From assembly GCA_964387935.1 (NCBI GenBank), contig CAYLZN010000028.1:1-29757 (forward strand): a stretch of 29,757 nt of DNA, given 5' to 3'. Within the stretch, counting starts at the first letter, position 1. Each line of letters opens with the position of its first letter. This document shows, piece by piece, positions 8,914 to 16,975 of the stretch. This stretch comes from CAYLZN01 sp964387935. GTDB taxonomy: Bacteria > Acidobacteriota > Vicinamibacteria > Vicinamibacterales > JAFNAJ01. The position numbers and the translations under genes were made by a program. The notes under the pieces are model-generated. The model did not search any database, was not told the origin of the DNA, and saw only the letters and a program-made list of their open reading frames with translations.

Positions 8914-8943
8914 GATATACCATACACAAGATTTACAGGTCAA
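8914..8943 (-). promoter_or_regulatory. Putative promoter/operator of the dtxR-type operon
   Basis: This AT-rich island in a GC-rich background reads TTGACC (8943-8938), then an 18-base spacer, then TATATC (8919-8914). The predicted transcription start lies only a few bases before the ATG at 8903, giving a nearly leaderless mRNA. An inverted pair GTTTGA (8910-8915) and TCAAAC (8940-8945) brackets it and could be a repressor site. It is a by-eye prediction. Confidence 0.4.
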
Positions 8944-9109
8944 ACAGCGTGCTCAGGCCTGCCCTGTATACTTCCCCGACACGGCTCGGCCACGTCCAAC
9001 ATCACCTTCCCGCCCGACAGCGAGGCGGCGAAGTTTGGTGTCGAGGCCGAGATCCCCATCGCCGGGTTCCGGCGCACCCGGCGGCGGGCGGCTCACGGCT
9101 GGCGTGAGT

Positions 9110-9793
9110 TCACGGCAGGACGCGTCTCAGCACCACGGACTTCCTCAAGGTGGCGCGTGTCCACGGTCCGAACCAGGGGTCGCCGGTTCCATGATCGTAG
9201 CGGAAGACCATCTCGCCCCGCAGTTCGCTCTGGCTGTCGTCGGTGAACTCGAGGCCGATCGCCGTGTCGAGCGCCCACACGTGGGGGGGATCCGAGGAGC
9301 ACGGCCACGTCGAGGTGTCCATCTTGATGTGGCAATCTCGGAAGACCCCGATCGGGAAGTAGGTCTCGTTGAGTGACCCGCCCTCCAGTTGGAGCCGTGT
9401 CCCCACCTCCTTCCCGAGCAACTCGCAGTTGGTCGCGCTTTCTGGTTCGTGCAGGCCGGCTTGGACGAGCTGCAAGGACGGCCCCTGGAAGATGGTGACG
9501 TCGATGTGTTCCACCGCTTCCGGGCGCCAGTGCGCTGGCCTGCAGGCAGGCAGGCCGTCGGTTGAGACGATGGTCGACCTCCCTGACCATTGCCCGAAGT
9601 ACTGGCCCGCCGCTCCTGCCGGGGGCGCTGGCGGATTGGGCGTTGCCGATGCGGTCGGAGGCGCCATCGACCCTCGGGGGAGGGCGGAGGGCGCGACGCC
9701 CGCCGGGTTGTGACAGCCTGCGCCACACGTGGCCGCAGCCACCAGGCACCCCGCCCAATACGTCTTCCCTGTGATTCTCGTGGCTGAGGCCAT
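9110..9793 (-). CDS. Secreted or lipoprotein hypothetical protein
   Basis: This is a 227-residue protein that I do not recognise. The N-terminus (about 1-28) is a signal-like segment with AGCLVAAATCGAGC. The cysteine of GAGC, or the earlier TC, could be a lipidation site, but neither is a textbook lipobox. A low-complexity Pro/Ala linker (about 30-62) follows. The mature part begins with GQYFGQWSGRSTI, a beta-rich pattern, and has four spread cysteines (in PAC, NCE, DCH and PCS contexts) that could make two disulfides. A good GGGAG ribosome site lies eight bases before the ATG at 9793. It is transcribed in the same direction as the metal operon but ends about 200 bases upstream of it, and it is divergent from the TonB receptor. 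The function is unknown. Confidence 0.7.
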   Translation of the reverse strand: MASATRITGKTYWAGCLVAAATCGAGCHNPAGVAPSALPRGSMAPPTASATPNPPAPPAGAAGQYFGQWSGRSTIVSTDGLPACRPAHWRPEAVEHIDVTIFQGPSLQLVQAGLHEPESATNCELLGKEVGTRLQLEGGSLNETYFPIGVFRDCHIKMDTSTWPCSSDPPHVWALDTAIGLEFTDDSQSELRGEMVFRYDHGTGDPWFGPWTRATLRKSVVLRRVLP

Positions 9794-10023
9794 GACCGTT
9801 CTCCCGCGAAGACAGGTTCACTGCGTGCTGGACTCCGTGTCCAACACGCCTGGTGGCCCGGCGTCGACTCTCGGCGATGGACCCCGATCATGCGCAACGC
9901 CTGCTCCGTCGTCTCAGGGTCGACACACCTTCTTTTCAGGATTCGACAGGGGCGCGATCGACCTGGTACGCATGCTCAGCCCGCGTGCTACCATCGTCGG
10001 CACTCCCCGTCAGTGGCATCGGC
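9794..10023. other. Divergent intergenic region, 230 bases
   Basis: This spacer lies between the hypothetical lipoprotein (-) and the TonB receptor (+). Apart from a possible -10 element at 9986-9994 I see no gene, repeat or clear hairpin. A frame in phase with the receptor is open back to 9853, but it lacks the signal peptide character that begins at 10024. Confidence 0.5.
9986..9994 (+). promoter_or_regulatory. Possible extended -10 element of the TonB receptor gene
   Basis: TGC followed by TACCAT (4 of 6 matches) lies 29 bases upstream of the receptor ATG. It has the same TGn-hexamer form as the elements before other genes in the window. No -35 box is clear, so the call is weak. Confidence 0.25.
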
Positions 10024-12702
10024 ATGCGGTCTCCAGGGCCAGGCCTCGTCGCTTGTGTGATCGCGATTGTGCTCGCGACGGCGGGGGACCTCCGCGGCCA
10101 GTCCACGACCGCCGCGTTGCTCGGAACCGTCCACGACGAACACGGCTCGCCCCTTGCCGGCGCGACCGTGACGATCGCGTCACTGACAACGGGCGCGGAA
10201 CAGCACACCACCACCGACCAGACCGGCGATTACCGCCTCCTTGGACTCCCCGGCGGACAGTACCGCCTGACGGTGGTCCTTTCCGGCTTCGCCCCTGAAT
10301 CGCGAACCGACATCACGCTGTCGGTGGGTCAGGTCCTGTGGTTGCCGACGGTGCTGCGCCTCGCCGGCGTCGACGAGGTGGTGGTGGTGACCGCGCCGCT
10401 GGTCGAGACGACGCGGTCCAGCCTCGGCCGAATCCTGCGGACCGACGAGATCGAGCGCCTCCCGGTCCAGGACCGCGACCTGCGTTCGCTGGCCCGACTG
10501 ACACCGGGGGTGCTCTTCGCAGGCACGTGGATCGCCACGTCCGGGCAGAACGCCCGCAACAACCAGTTGCTCGTGGATGGCGTCGTCAGCGACAGCGTGC
10601 AGATGGGTCTCCCCAGGGCGACGGTGCCGATCGAGAGTGTCGGGGAATTCACGGTCCTCACCAATGGGTTCGCGGCCGAGTACGGCGGCGCGTCAGGAGC
10701 GATTGTGAGCGTGGTCACCCGCTCCGGAACCAACGCCCACGCCGGTCGTGGCTATTACCTGCAGCGCGACGAAGCCCTCGATGCGCGGTCGGGCGGCGCA
10801 GCACTGGCCGGGCTCGAGGACAGTCGGTTCCACCAGATGACCGTCGGCGGATTCGCGGGTGGGCCGATCCGTCACGACCGCACGTTCTACTTCGGCTCGG
10901 CGGAACAGACATCGACGGATGCGGAGCGGGTGGTGCAGTCGCCGACGCTGTCGCTGTTCCGGCCCGGGCAGGGCCCGGCCTTTCCGAACTCCACACTCAG
11001 CGTGGAGGCGTTCGGGCGCGTGGACGGTCGGCTGTCAACGAGCCAGCACCTGTCCGCCCGCTACCGGTTTTCGCGGCTGGCTCAGAGCCGCTACACGCTC
11101 GAGAACCAGGCCCTCGTCGTCGAGGAGCGCACAGGCGACTTCCTTCGAGCGTCGCATGATGTCGCCCTGACTCACGCGTGGATGTTCTGGCGAGGCGCCA
11201 TGCACGAGCTGCGGCTGCAGGCTGCGGATCTGGCCTTCCGGGTCGACGACGCCGATCGCTGTCGCGGGTGCCCGAGCGAGGATCGGCCAGGACTGCTGCT
11301 GGGACGTGCCCCCAGCGCTCCCCAGGACATCGCCGAGGAGCGCTGGCAGGTCGCCAGCACACTGACCGTGCCACTGCCGGAACGGGCCGGCGACCACATC
11401 CTGAAGTTCGGCTTCGACGTGAACGTGACCGAGAACGACAGTGACTTCCTGTTCAACCCGTACGGCACCTTCACGTTCCGCACCGACGACCCGTACGACC
11501 CGGAACGCCCGACGACGCTTCCGAGGGATTTCAAACAGGGTTTCGGCGCGAGCGTGATCACGCTGCGCCAGCAGGCGTACGCCCTGTTCGCACAGGATCA
11601 GTGGCAGGTCCGGCCGAACGTGACCCTGCACGTCGGTGCGCGAATGGATCGCGTCGACGGTGTCGGGCTCGCAGACGTGACCGAGGCCGCCCCCCGCCTC
11701 GGGGTCGCCATCGATCCGAACGGGCGCGCGCGAACGGCGATCCGGGGATTCGCCGGCCGCTACTTCGGCTCGGCCTTCACCCAGTTCACGCGCAATGAGG
11801 CCCTGGCGGCCGGTCAATGGACGCTTCGACTCGACCGTCCGCCGTATCAGTCCTGGACGCCGGGCACCGCGTTCCAGAATCCACTGGCGTCCAACCCTGC
11901 GTCAGTGGTCCTCGACACGCAGAGGGTCGTGACCAGGCAGCTTCCCTTCACCGATCAGGCCGGCCTCGGGGTCCAGCACGCGGTGACCCCCCGGATCGTC
12001 GGCTCAGTCGACGTGACCTTCGCCAAGGGGTATCGCCAGTTGATGCGACGGGATCAGAACTATCCGCTCAACGTGGGGCAGCCTCCCCTCATCCGCCCCG
12101 ACGCCACCCGCGCCAAGGTCGAGAGCGTGGAGTCGGTGGGTCACTCCTGGTACCGGGCGCTCCTCGTGGGAGTCGAGAAGCGCTTCAGTCGAAGCCACGC
12201 GTGGTCGGCGGCCTACACCTGGTCGACCTCCGAGCGCACGACCGAAGGCCATGCCTTCGTACCCCAGGACCATCGCGACCCGGGAGCCGACCGCGGCCCG
12301 GCCGACAGCGACGCCCGACATCAGTTCGCGGGCACGGCGAGTGTCGACCTGCCATTCGGCGTCCGTCTGTCGACACTGCTCACGGCCAGGTCGGCGCTCC
12401 CGTACAACGTGACGACGCGGGTGGACGCGACGGTCATTGACGAGTACCCGAACACCGATCGCCCCCCTGGGGTCGGGCGCAATGCCAAACGCGGTGACGA
12501 CTTCTGGCAGGTCGACGCACGCCTCTCCAAGACCGTCCGCCTCGGTCGCTCCAGACTCGAACTGCTGGTCGAGGCCTTCAATCTGGCGAACCATCGGAAC
12601 TGGACCTCTTTCGACGGCGTGCTGACCTCGGCCACGTTCGGCCGCCCGCTCGCGGCCGAGGTGCCGCGCCAGGTACAGGTCGGCGCGCGGATCGACTTCT
12701 AG
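10024..12702 (+). CDS. TonB-dependent outer-membrane receptor with carboxypeptidase-regulatory-like domain
   Basis: This 892-residue outer-membrane protein has a signal peptide at 1-26 (ending GDLRGQ). A carboxypeptidase-regulatory-like Ig-type domain (about 28-115; GSPLAGATVTI, GDYRLLGLPGGQYRLTV) is followed by a TonB plug (about 118-260; DEVVVVTAP, IERLPVQDRD, NNQLLVDGV, FAAEYGGASGAIVSVVTRSG) and a long beta-barrel. The C-terminus ends in VQVGARIDF, with the terminal Phe typical of barrel proteins. This layout is the Oar-like type abundant in Acidobacteriota. It would import a large or scarce substrate with TonB/ExbBD energy, but the substrate cannot be read from the sequence. The metal operon about 1.1 kb away makes iron or a tetrapyrrole conceivable. 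The start at 10024 was chosen over the upstream in-frame ATG at 9853 because it begins the signal peptide directly. Confidence 0.9.
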   Translation: MRSPGPGLVACVIAIVLATAGDLRGQSTTAALLGTVHDEHGSPLAGATVTIASLTTGAEQHTTTDQTGDYRLLGLPGGQYRLTVVLSGFAPESRTDITLSVGQVLWLPTVLRLAGVDEVVVVTAPLVETTRSSLGRILRTDEIERLPVQDRDLRSLARLTPGVLFAGTWIATSGQNARNNQLLVDGVVSDSVQMGLPRATVPIESVGEFTVLTNGFAAEYGGASGAIVSVVTRSGTNAHAGRGYYLQRDEALDARSGGAALAGLEDSRFHQMTVGGFAGGPIRHDRTFYFGSAEQTSTDAERVVQSPTLSLFRPGQGPAFPNSTLSVEAFGRVDGRLSTSQHLSARYRFSRLAQSRYTLENQALVVEERTGDFLRASHDVALTHAWMFWRGAMHELRLQAADLAFRVDDADRCRGCPSEDRPGLLLGRAPSAPQDIAEERWQVASTLTVPLPERAGDHILKFGFDVNVTENDSDFLFNPYGTFTFRTDDPYDPERPTTLPRDFKQGFGASVITLRQQAYALFAQDQWQVRPNVTLHVGARMDRVDGVGLADVTEAAPRLGVAIDPNGRARTAIRGFAGRYFGSAFTQFTRNEALAAGQWTLRLDRPPYQSWTPGTAFQNPLASNPASVVLDTQRVVTRQLPFTDQAGLGVQHAVTPRIVGSVDVTFAKGYRQLMRRDQNYPLNVGQPPLIRPDATRAKVESVESVGHSWYRALLVGVEKRFSRSHAWSAAYTWSTSERTTEGHAFVPQDHRDPGADRGPADSDARHQFAGTASVDLPFGVRLSTLLTARSALPYNVTTRVDATVIDEYPNTDRPPGVGRNAKRGDDFWQVDARLSKTVRLGRSRLELLVEAFNLANHRNWTSFDGVLTSATFGRPLAAEVPRQVQVGARIDF

Positions 12703-12731
12703 CCCTGAGCCGTCAGAAGATGGCCTCCTGC

Positions 12732-12766
12732 CAGTGCCAGGTGCCCCGTGCCGGGTGCCGAGTGCG
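12732..12766. repeat. Short tandem repeat, 7-base period (NNGTGCC x5)
   Basis: Five head-to-tail heptamers share GTGCC at positions 3-7: CAGTGCC, AGGTGCC, CCGTGCC, GGGTGCC and GAGTGCG (the last with one mismatch). An additional GTGCC follows at 12770-12774. The array sits in the 81-base gap between two convergent genes, where it cannot alter a protein. Confidence 0.75.
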
Positions 12767-12783
12767 CTGGTGCCTCGCGCGCG

Positions 12784-15456
12784 CTAGCGCCTCGGGTCGT
12801 CGAGCAAGGCTGGCCAGCCGACGACCACCGTGAGGGCGGTCTTCGCGGTCTCGTTGATCACGAACCGCTGGCCGTCCGGGGTCACGTCGTACTGGTTTCG
12901 ACCGAGCAGCCCGTGTCCGATCGTCGCCCGGAGCTTCGTCTGAAACAGCCGCTCGACTGGCCCGGCGCTCAAGGATGGACCGACGCGGACTGGGACCGCA
13001 GCCAGCATGCCTGTGAGGTCCAGGTAGTAGAGTTCACGACCGTCAGCCCGCCAATGCGGCTCGACGCCGCCGCCGCTGGACACCTGCCATTTGCCTCTGC
13101 TCCGCGGGAAGGTTTCGACGTAGATCTCGGCCCGGCCCGACTCGTCCGAGGCGTACGCCATCCAGCGTCCATCCCGTGACAGCTTGACGAACCGCTGATT
13201 GTGAGGCGGCGAGTCGACCAGTGGCGTGATCGCACCGCCCGCCAGCGTCAGCAGATTCGCCCGGAATCGCCGTGTGTCGGACACGGGGGACTCCACGATC
13301 ACCCGGGTTGCGTCCGGCGTCCAGGCCACTGGAAGGCCCTCGATGCCGCTCACCGCCCTGGTCGCCGGCTGCTCCCGGCCCAGGCTCGCCAGCGAACGGA
13401 TGTACAGACCCGGTGGGCCAGCCCCCGACCGGAACAGGATGCGTTGGCCATCGGGACTCCACAGCGCCATGTCCCCTGGGGGCGGACCAGTGAGCGGCAG
13501 GCCCGATCCGTCCTTCAGGTCGTAGACCCAGATGTCGGACGTCGCCGTTTCAGGGTTCTGGCGTCCGACAGCCAGGTGCGAACCATCGGGCGAGAGCGCG
13601 GGAGAGTGGAACTCGCTCGGTTCCCCGACGAAGCCTCGAGGTGATCCGCGGCGGTCGTACCAGACGAGCCTCCCTGTGGGCGCAGGCATGAACACGAGCG
13701 TTCCGGTGTCAGAAAGCGAGAACGCGCCGCGGGCGGACACGGGACTGTAGGCCACGTCTTCGGCGATGGCCTGCGGCTCACCGGTCAGGACCAGCCGATG
13801 CGAGTCGAAAGGCTGCGCGAGCAGGCGCCCGCCTTCGCGCCACACGAGGTAACCCGGCTCGACATAGGCCACGTTGGTCTTCGCAGCGAGCACGCGTGCG
13901 ACGCCCGGTTCCCCGAGGGTTCCCACCCTGACGCCCGTCGTCTGCGGGTCGCTCGATACGGCGAGAAACAGAAAATGGCGGCCGTCAGGCAGGAAGACCG
14001 GCCAGCTGTGGCGAACCTCTCCGCGCCGAGGGTCCAGGGTCGTCGCCGGCACGGGTTGGCCGCCGTGTGCCGAAACCCTCATGAGCGGCTGGTTCCCCCC
14101 CGCCGGAAACAGAATGTCGCCGGCTCGGCTCCACGTCCCTGCAAGGCCGTCGGCGACCTCCGCGATCACCTGCGGCGCGCCGCCAGTGGCCTGCACCTTC
14201 TTCAGCGTGCGGTCGGCGAAGAAGGCCACGGCCGTGCTGTCTGGCGACCAGAACGGCTGCGCGGCATTCTCGGTGCCCGGAAGCGGACGGGCATCGAGCT
14301 CGCCCATCGCGCGCACCCACAGCAGGCGCTCGCCCGCACTCATGGCGACAAAGGCAAGCCGCCCTCCGTCGGGCGAGACGGCCATGAAGTGGCCGGCGGC
14401 CTGGAACTGAGTGCCCTCGGGCGGCGGCAGCAAGAACCGCATGGCCGTGGTGGGCGGCGGCGCGCGACGGTCGGCGCGTCTCATGGTGGCCAGGGTGCCG
14501 GTGACGGCGAGTGTCGTCAGCAGGACGCACGCGGTGCCGCCGAGGACGGCACGCCGCACCCGCCCCTGCGGGCCGCGTGCAGGCGCGAGGCCGGATTCGG
14601 CCTGGCGTGCCAGCCACTCCAGCTCGAGTCGAACATCGCGAGCGCTCTGCCACCTGTCGTCCGGCAGCTTGGCGAGGCAGCGCCGGATGACGTGATCGAA
14701 GGCCGGAGGAACGCCTGTCGCCGGTCGACGGTCGAGGGGCCCTGGTTCCTGCGTGAGGATGGCGGCAATCTGGCTCGCCGCATTCTGGCCAGGAAACGGC
14801 CTGCTCCCGCTCGCCATTTCGTACAGCAAGACCCCAAGGGCGAAGATATCGGTCCGGGCATCGACGGCCAGCCCCTGGAGTTGCTCGGGCGCCATGTATT
14901 GGACCGTGCCCAGGAGCTGGCCCTCGGCGGTCAGGGTGCTGGTCGCGATGTCGGGTCCCCTGCCGTCCTGAAGCACGGCGGGGACTGGTCGCGCCAGGCC
15001 GAAGTCGAGCAGTTTGACGCCGGCGGGCGTGAGCTTGACGTTGGACGGCTTGAGGTCGCGATGGACGAGGCCGCGGCCGTGGGCCTCTTCCAACGCGTCA
15101 GCGAGCTGAATCGCCGCGCGGAGCACCTCGGCGTAGGGCATCGGCCCGCGGCGGAGTCGTGTCTCGAGCGGCTCGCCCTCCACGAGTTCCATGACGAGAA
15201 ACAGGAGGCCGTCGTGTTCGCCAATGTCGTACAGCGCGCAGACGTGAGCATGGCTGATCGCTGAGAGGGCCTGCGCCTCGCGCTCGAGGCGCGCACGGCG
15301 CGTCGGGTCGTGGGCGATGGGGGCTGGAATCGTCTTGAGGGCGACGGCTCGCCCCAGGCGTGTGTCGCGGGCGCGATACACTTCCCCCATACCGCCAGAA
15401 CCGAGCGGCCCGAGAATTTCGTAGGGGCCGAGGCGAGTCCCCGGGCTCAACGCCAT
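12784..15456 (-). CDS. Ser/Thr kinase with membrane helix and TolB-like propeller
   Basis: This 890-residue membrane kinase has its glycine loop GSGGMGEVY at 19-27, ATP lysine at 41, HRDLKPSN at 132-139, DFG at 151-153 and MAPEQ near 188-192, all intact. A hydrophobic helix at about 304-324 is followed by an external propeller of PD40-type repeats (AVSPDGGRLAFVA, WSPDSTAVAFFA, LSPDGSHLAVGR, WSPDGQRILFR, LSRDGRWMAYAS, WRADGRELYYLD). The last part (SGRAEIYVETFP, then GGVEPHWRADGRELYY) is a signature I associate with acidobacterial kinase-propeller proteins. It follows the anti-sigma factor gene on the same strand by about 100 bases but appears to have its own promoter. It converges with the TonB receptor gene. 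The ligand and the phosphorylation targets are unknown. Confidence 0.93.
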   Translation of the reverse strand: MALSPGTRLGPYEILGPLGSGGMGEVYRARDTRLGRAVALKTIPAPIAHDPTRRARLEREAQALSAISHAHVCALYDIGEHDGLLFLVMELVEGEPLETRLRRGPMPYAEVLRAAIQLADALEEAHGRGLVHRDLKPSNVKLTPAGVKLLDFGLARPVPAVLQDGRGPDIATSTLTAEGQLLGTVQYMAPEQLQGLAVDARTDIFALGVLLYEMASGSRPFPGQNAASQIAAILTQEPGPLDRRPATGVPPAFDHVIRRCLAKLPDDRWQSARDVRLELEWLARQAESGLAPARGPQGRVRRAVLGGTACVLLTTLAVTGTLATMRRADRRAPPPTTAMRFLLPPPEGTQFQAAGHFMAVSPDGGRLAFVAMSAGERLLWVRAMGELDARPLPGTENAAQPFWSPDSTAVAFFADRTLKKVQATGGAPQVIAEVADGLAGTWSRAGDILFPAGGNQPLMRVSAHGGQPVPATTLDPRRGEVRHSWPVFLPDGRHFLFLAVSSDPQTTGVRVGTLGEPGVARVLAAKTNVAYVEPGYLVWREGGRLLAQPFDSHRLVLTGEPQAIAEDVAYSPVSARGAFSLSDTGTLVFMPAPTGRLVWYDRRGSPRGFVGEPSEFHSPALSPDGSHLAVGRQNPETATSDIWVYDLKDGSGLPLTGPPPGDMALWSPDGQRILFRSGAGPPGLYIRSLASLGREQPATRAVSGIEGLPVAWTPDATRVIVESPVSDTRRFRANLLTLAGGAITPLVDSPPHNQRFVKLSRDGRWMAYASDESGRAEIYVETFPRSRGKWQVSSGGGVEPHWRADGRELYYLDLTGMLAAVPVRVGPSLSAGPVERLFQTKLRATIGHGLLGRNQYDVTPDGQRFVINETAKTALTVVVGWPALLDDPRR

Positions 15457-15480
15457 TTCGAGACTGGAATCTGGGCCAAA

Positions 15481-15489
15481 ATTCTATCA
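15481..15489 (-). promoter_or_regulatory. Putative extended -10 promoter of kinase 15456-12784
   Basis: On the minus strand TGA is followed directly by TAGAAT (5 of 6 matches to TATAAT). The hexamer ends 24 bases before the ATG at 15456, giving a leader of about 18 nucleotides. No clear -35 box is seen. It suggests that the kinase is transcribed independently of the sigma/anti-sigma genes upstream. Confidence 0.4.
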
Positions 15490-15557
15490 TGGCGACGTCC
15501 TCCCCCGCGGATCGGCCAGGCCCCCGCGCGCGCGACGGCGCCACCGCCGCTCCGGGC

Positions 15558-16382
15558 TCAGAGCTTCACGGCCTTCGCGAAGGCCAGCTGCACGGCGGCT
15601 GCGGGGTCGCCGTTTGCCGCCAGCACACAGACCACGTCGCCTTCCTGCCAGAAAACCACCGTGACCTCGCCCTCACGATAGACGAGGAAGTCGATGCCGT
15701 TGTGGGTGCGCCGCTCGGCCGGGGGCGGCAGCGCCCGCACGTCGCCCGCGTACATCTGGCACAGCAGCCGCAAGTCGCCCGGGCCGGCGTACGCGAACAA
15801 GGCGCTCGGCGCATTCGAGACGCGGTGGCGTCCGCCTCCGATGAGCCGGTAGTCCATCATGCCGAAGTCGAAGACGCGCGTTGCGAACCCGAGGCCGGCC
15901 GCGCCGAGCTGCTGCTCGAGCGCAGCGACGTCGTCGGTGGTCAGCTCGACGATCAGTGTGCCCGCCGCAAGACGACGGAAATCAGCCGCCACCTCCGCCG
16001 ACACGGCGGGCGCGCCCGGCCGACGTGCGCTCCAGAGGATCGGGAGCGCGAGGACGGCGACGGCGACGGCGGCCCACGCGGCGGTTCGCCACCAGTCGCG
16101 CATCGGCCGCACGTGGGACGCACGGCGCGGCTCTTCTCCCTTCCGGTCCTCATCGTCGAGCAGTCGGCGCAGCCGGGCTTCCAGATCCGATGGCACCTCG
16201 ACGTCTCGGGTACGCATCACGGCGCCCACCTGCGTCTTCATGCGGCTCAGCATCTCGAACTCCCGGCGGCAGGTCTCGCAGCCGCTCAAGTGTTCGTCGA
16301 GGGCAGCGCGCGCGCGCGGGTCCAGCCGACCGTCGATGGCCTCGTGCAACGCCTCTACGGGATGCGTGCGGAGATCGCTCAT
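15558..16382 (-). CDS. Zinc-finger anti-sigma factor, membrane-bound
   Basis: This 274-residue protein begins with an anti-sigma zinc-binding domain (ZAS type): His31, Cys35 and Cys38 in HLSGCETC give the H-X3-C-X2-C signature. A transmembrane helix at about 99-118 follows, then a periplasmic C-terminal domain of about 155 residues that I do not recognise. That domain would sense the signal, after which the cytoplasmic part releases the sigma factor. The ATG at 16382 overlaps the stop of the sigma gene by four bases (ATGA), which matches the usual coupling that keeps sigma and anti-sigma in balance. The reading frame is open 36 codons further upstream inside the sigma gene, but that part is the overlapping frame and not protein. 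The sole partner expected is the adjacent ECF sigma factor. Confidence 0.88.
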   Translation of the reverse strand: MSDLRTHPVEALHEAIDGRLDPRARAALDEHLSGCETCRREFEMLSRMKTQVGAVMRTRDVEVPSDLEARLRRLLDDEDRKGEEPRRASHVRPMRDWWRTAAWAAVAVAVLALPILWSARRPGAPAVSAEVAADFRRLAAGTLIVELTTDDVAALEQQLGAAGLGFATRVFDFGMMDYRLIGGGRHRVSNAPSALFAYAGPGDLRLLCQMYAGDVRALPPPAERRTHNGIDFLVYREGEVTVVFWQEGDVVCVLAANGDPAAAVQLAFAKAVKL

Positions 16383-16954
16383 GACGGTTCGCTCGGCAAC
16401 AGGCGCAGCGACCGGGCATAGTCGCTGAGCGCCAGGAAGAGCAGGCGCCGGCCGCGGGCCAGTCGCGACCGGACGGTCCCGACCGGACACTCCAGGGCGA
16501 CCGACGCCTCCTCGTAGGTCAACTCCTCCACGTCCACCAGCAGCACCGCCGCGCGGTACGCCTCGGGCAGCGCGCCCAGGGCGCGCTGCACCTCGGGTGC
16601 CGCATCCAGTCGAGACAGCAGCGCGTGCTCCGCATCCTGGTCGGTCCCCCGAACGAGGGTCGCGAAGCGCGCTTCGAGATCGTCGACGGCCACTTCCTCT
16701 GCGCCCCGGCGCTCGGCCCGCCAGCGATTCGACAGGATCGAGAAGAGAATCGTGAACAGCCAGGCCTTGCCGTTGGAGCCCGTCTGGAAGCGGTCGAAGG
16801 TTCGATAGGCGCGCAGGAAGGTCTCCTGGACCAGGTCATGCGCATCCTCGACCCGCCCGGTCGACCGCAATGCGGTCCGGTAGAGGCTTTGCGCATGCGG
16901 CATCGCCACCTGCTCGAACTCCGCACGTCGGTCGCGTGGCCGGGCCGGGGACAT
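16379..16954 (-). CDS. ECF-type (RpoE-like) RNA polymerase sigma factor
   Basis: This 191-residue sigma-70 family protein has only regions 2 and 4, the ECF hallmark. Region 2 spans about 14-82, with EDAHDLVQETFLRAYRTFDRF as the core and WLFTILFSILSNRWR as the promoter-melting part. Region 4 spans about 121-172, with LPEAYRAAVLLVDVEELTYEEA and the recognition helix around VGTVRSRLARGRR. It would direct RNA polymerase to a small regulon after release from the anti-sigma factor encoded immediately downstream. It starts 21 bases after the stop of the NHL-like gene, so the three genes may form one transcript. No Shine-Dalgarno is obvious. The target promoters are unknown. Confidence 0.93.
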   Translation of the reverse strand: MSPARPRDRRAEFEQVAMPHAQSLYRTALRSTGRVEDAHDLVQETFLRAYRTFDRFQTGSNGKAWLFTILFSILSNRWRAERRGAEEVAVDDLEARFATLVRGTDQDAEHALLSRLDAAPEVQRALGALPEAYRAAVLLVDVEELTYEEASVALECPVGTVRSRLARGRRLLFLALSDYARSLRLLPSEPS

Positions 16955-16975
16955 GGTCAGTCCAACCGCGACATC

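Noticed and set aside
8904..8927. GTG start for the DtxR-type regulator
   Set aside because: It lies within the predicted promoter, and the ATG at 8903 begins the conserved region better.
9853..10023. 57-residue N-terminal extension of the TonB receptor
   Set aside because: The extension is basic and not signal-like, whereas the ATG at 10024 begins a typical signal peptide.
13798..15264. 488-codon plus-strand open frame
   Set aside because: It is antisense to the kinase at 12784-15456 and without any recognisable motif.
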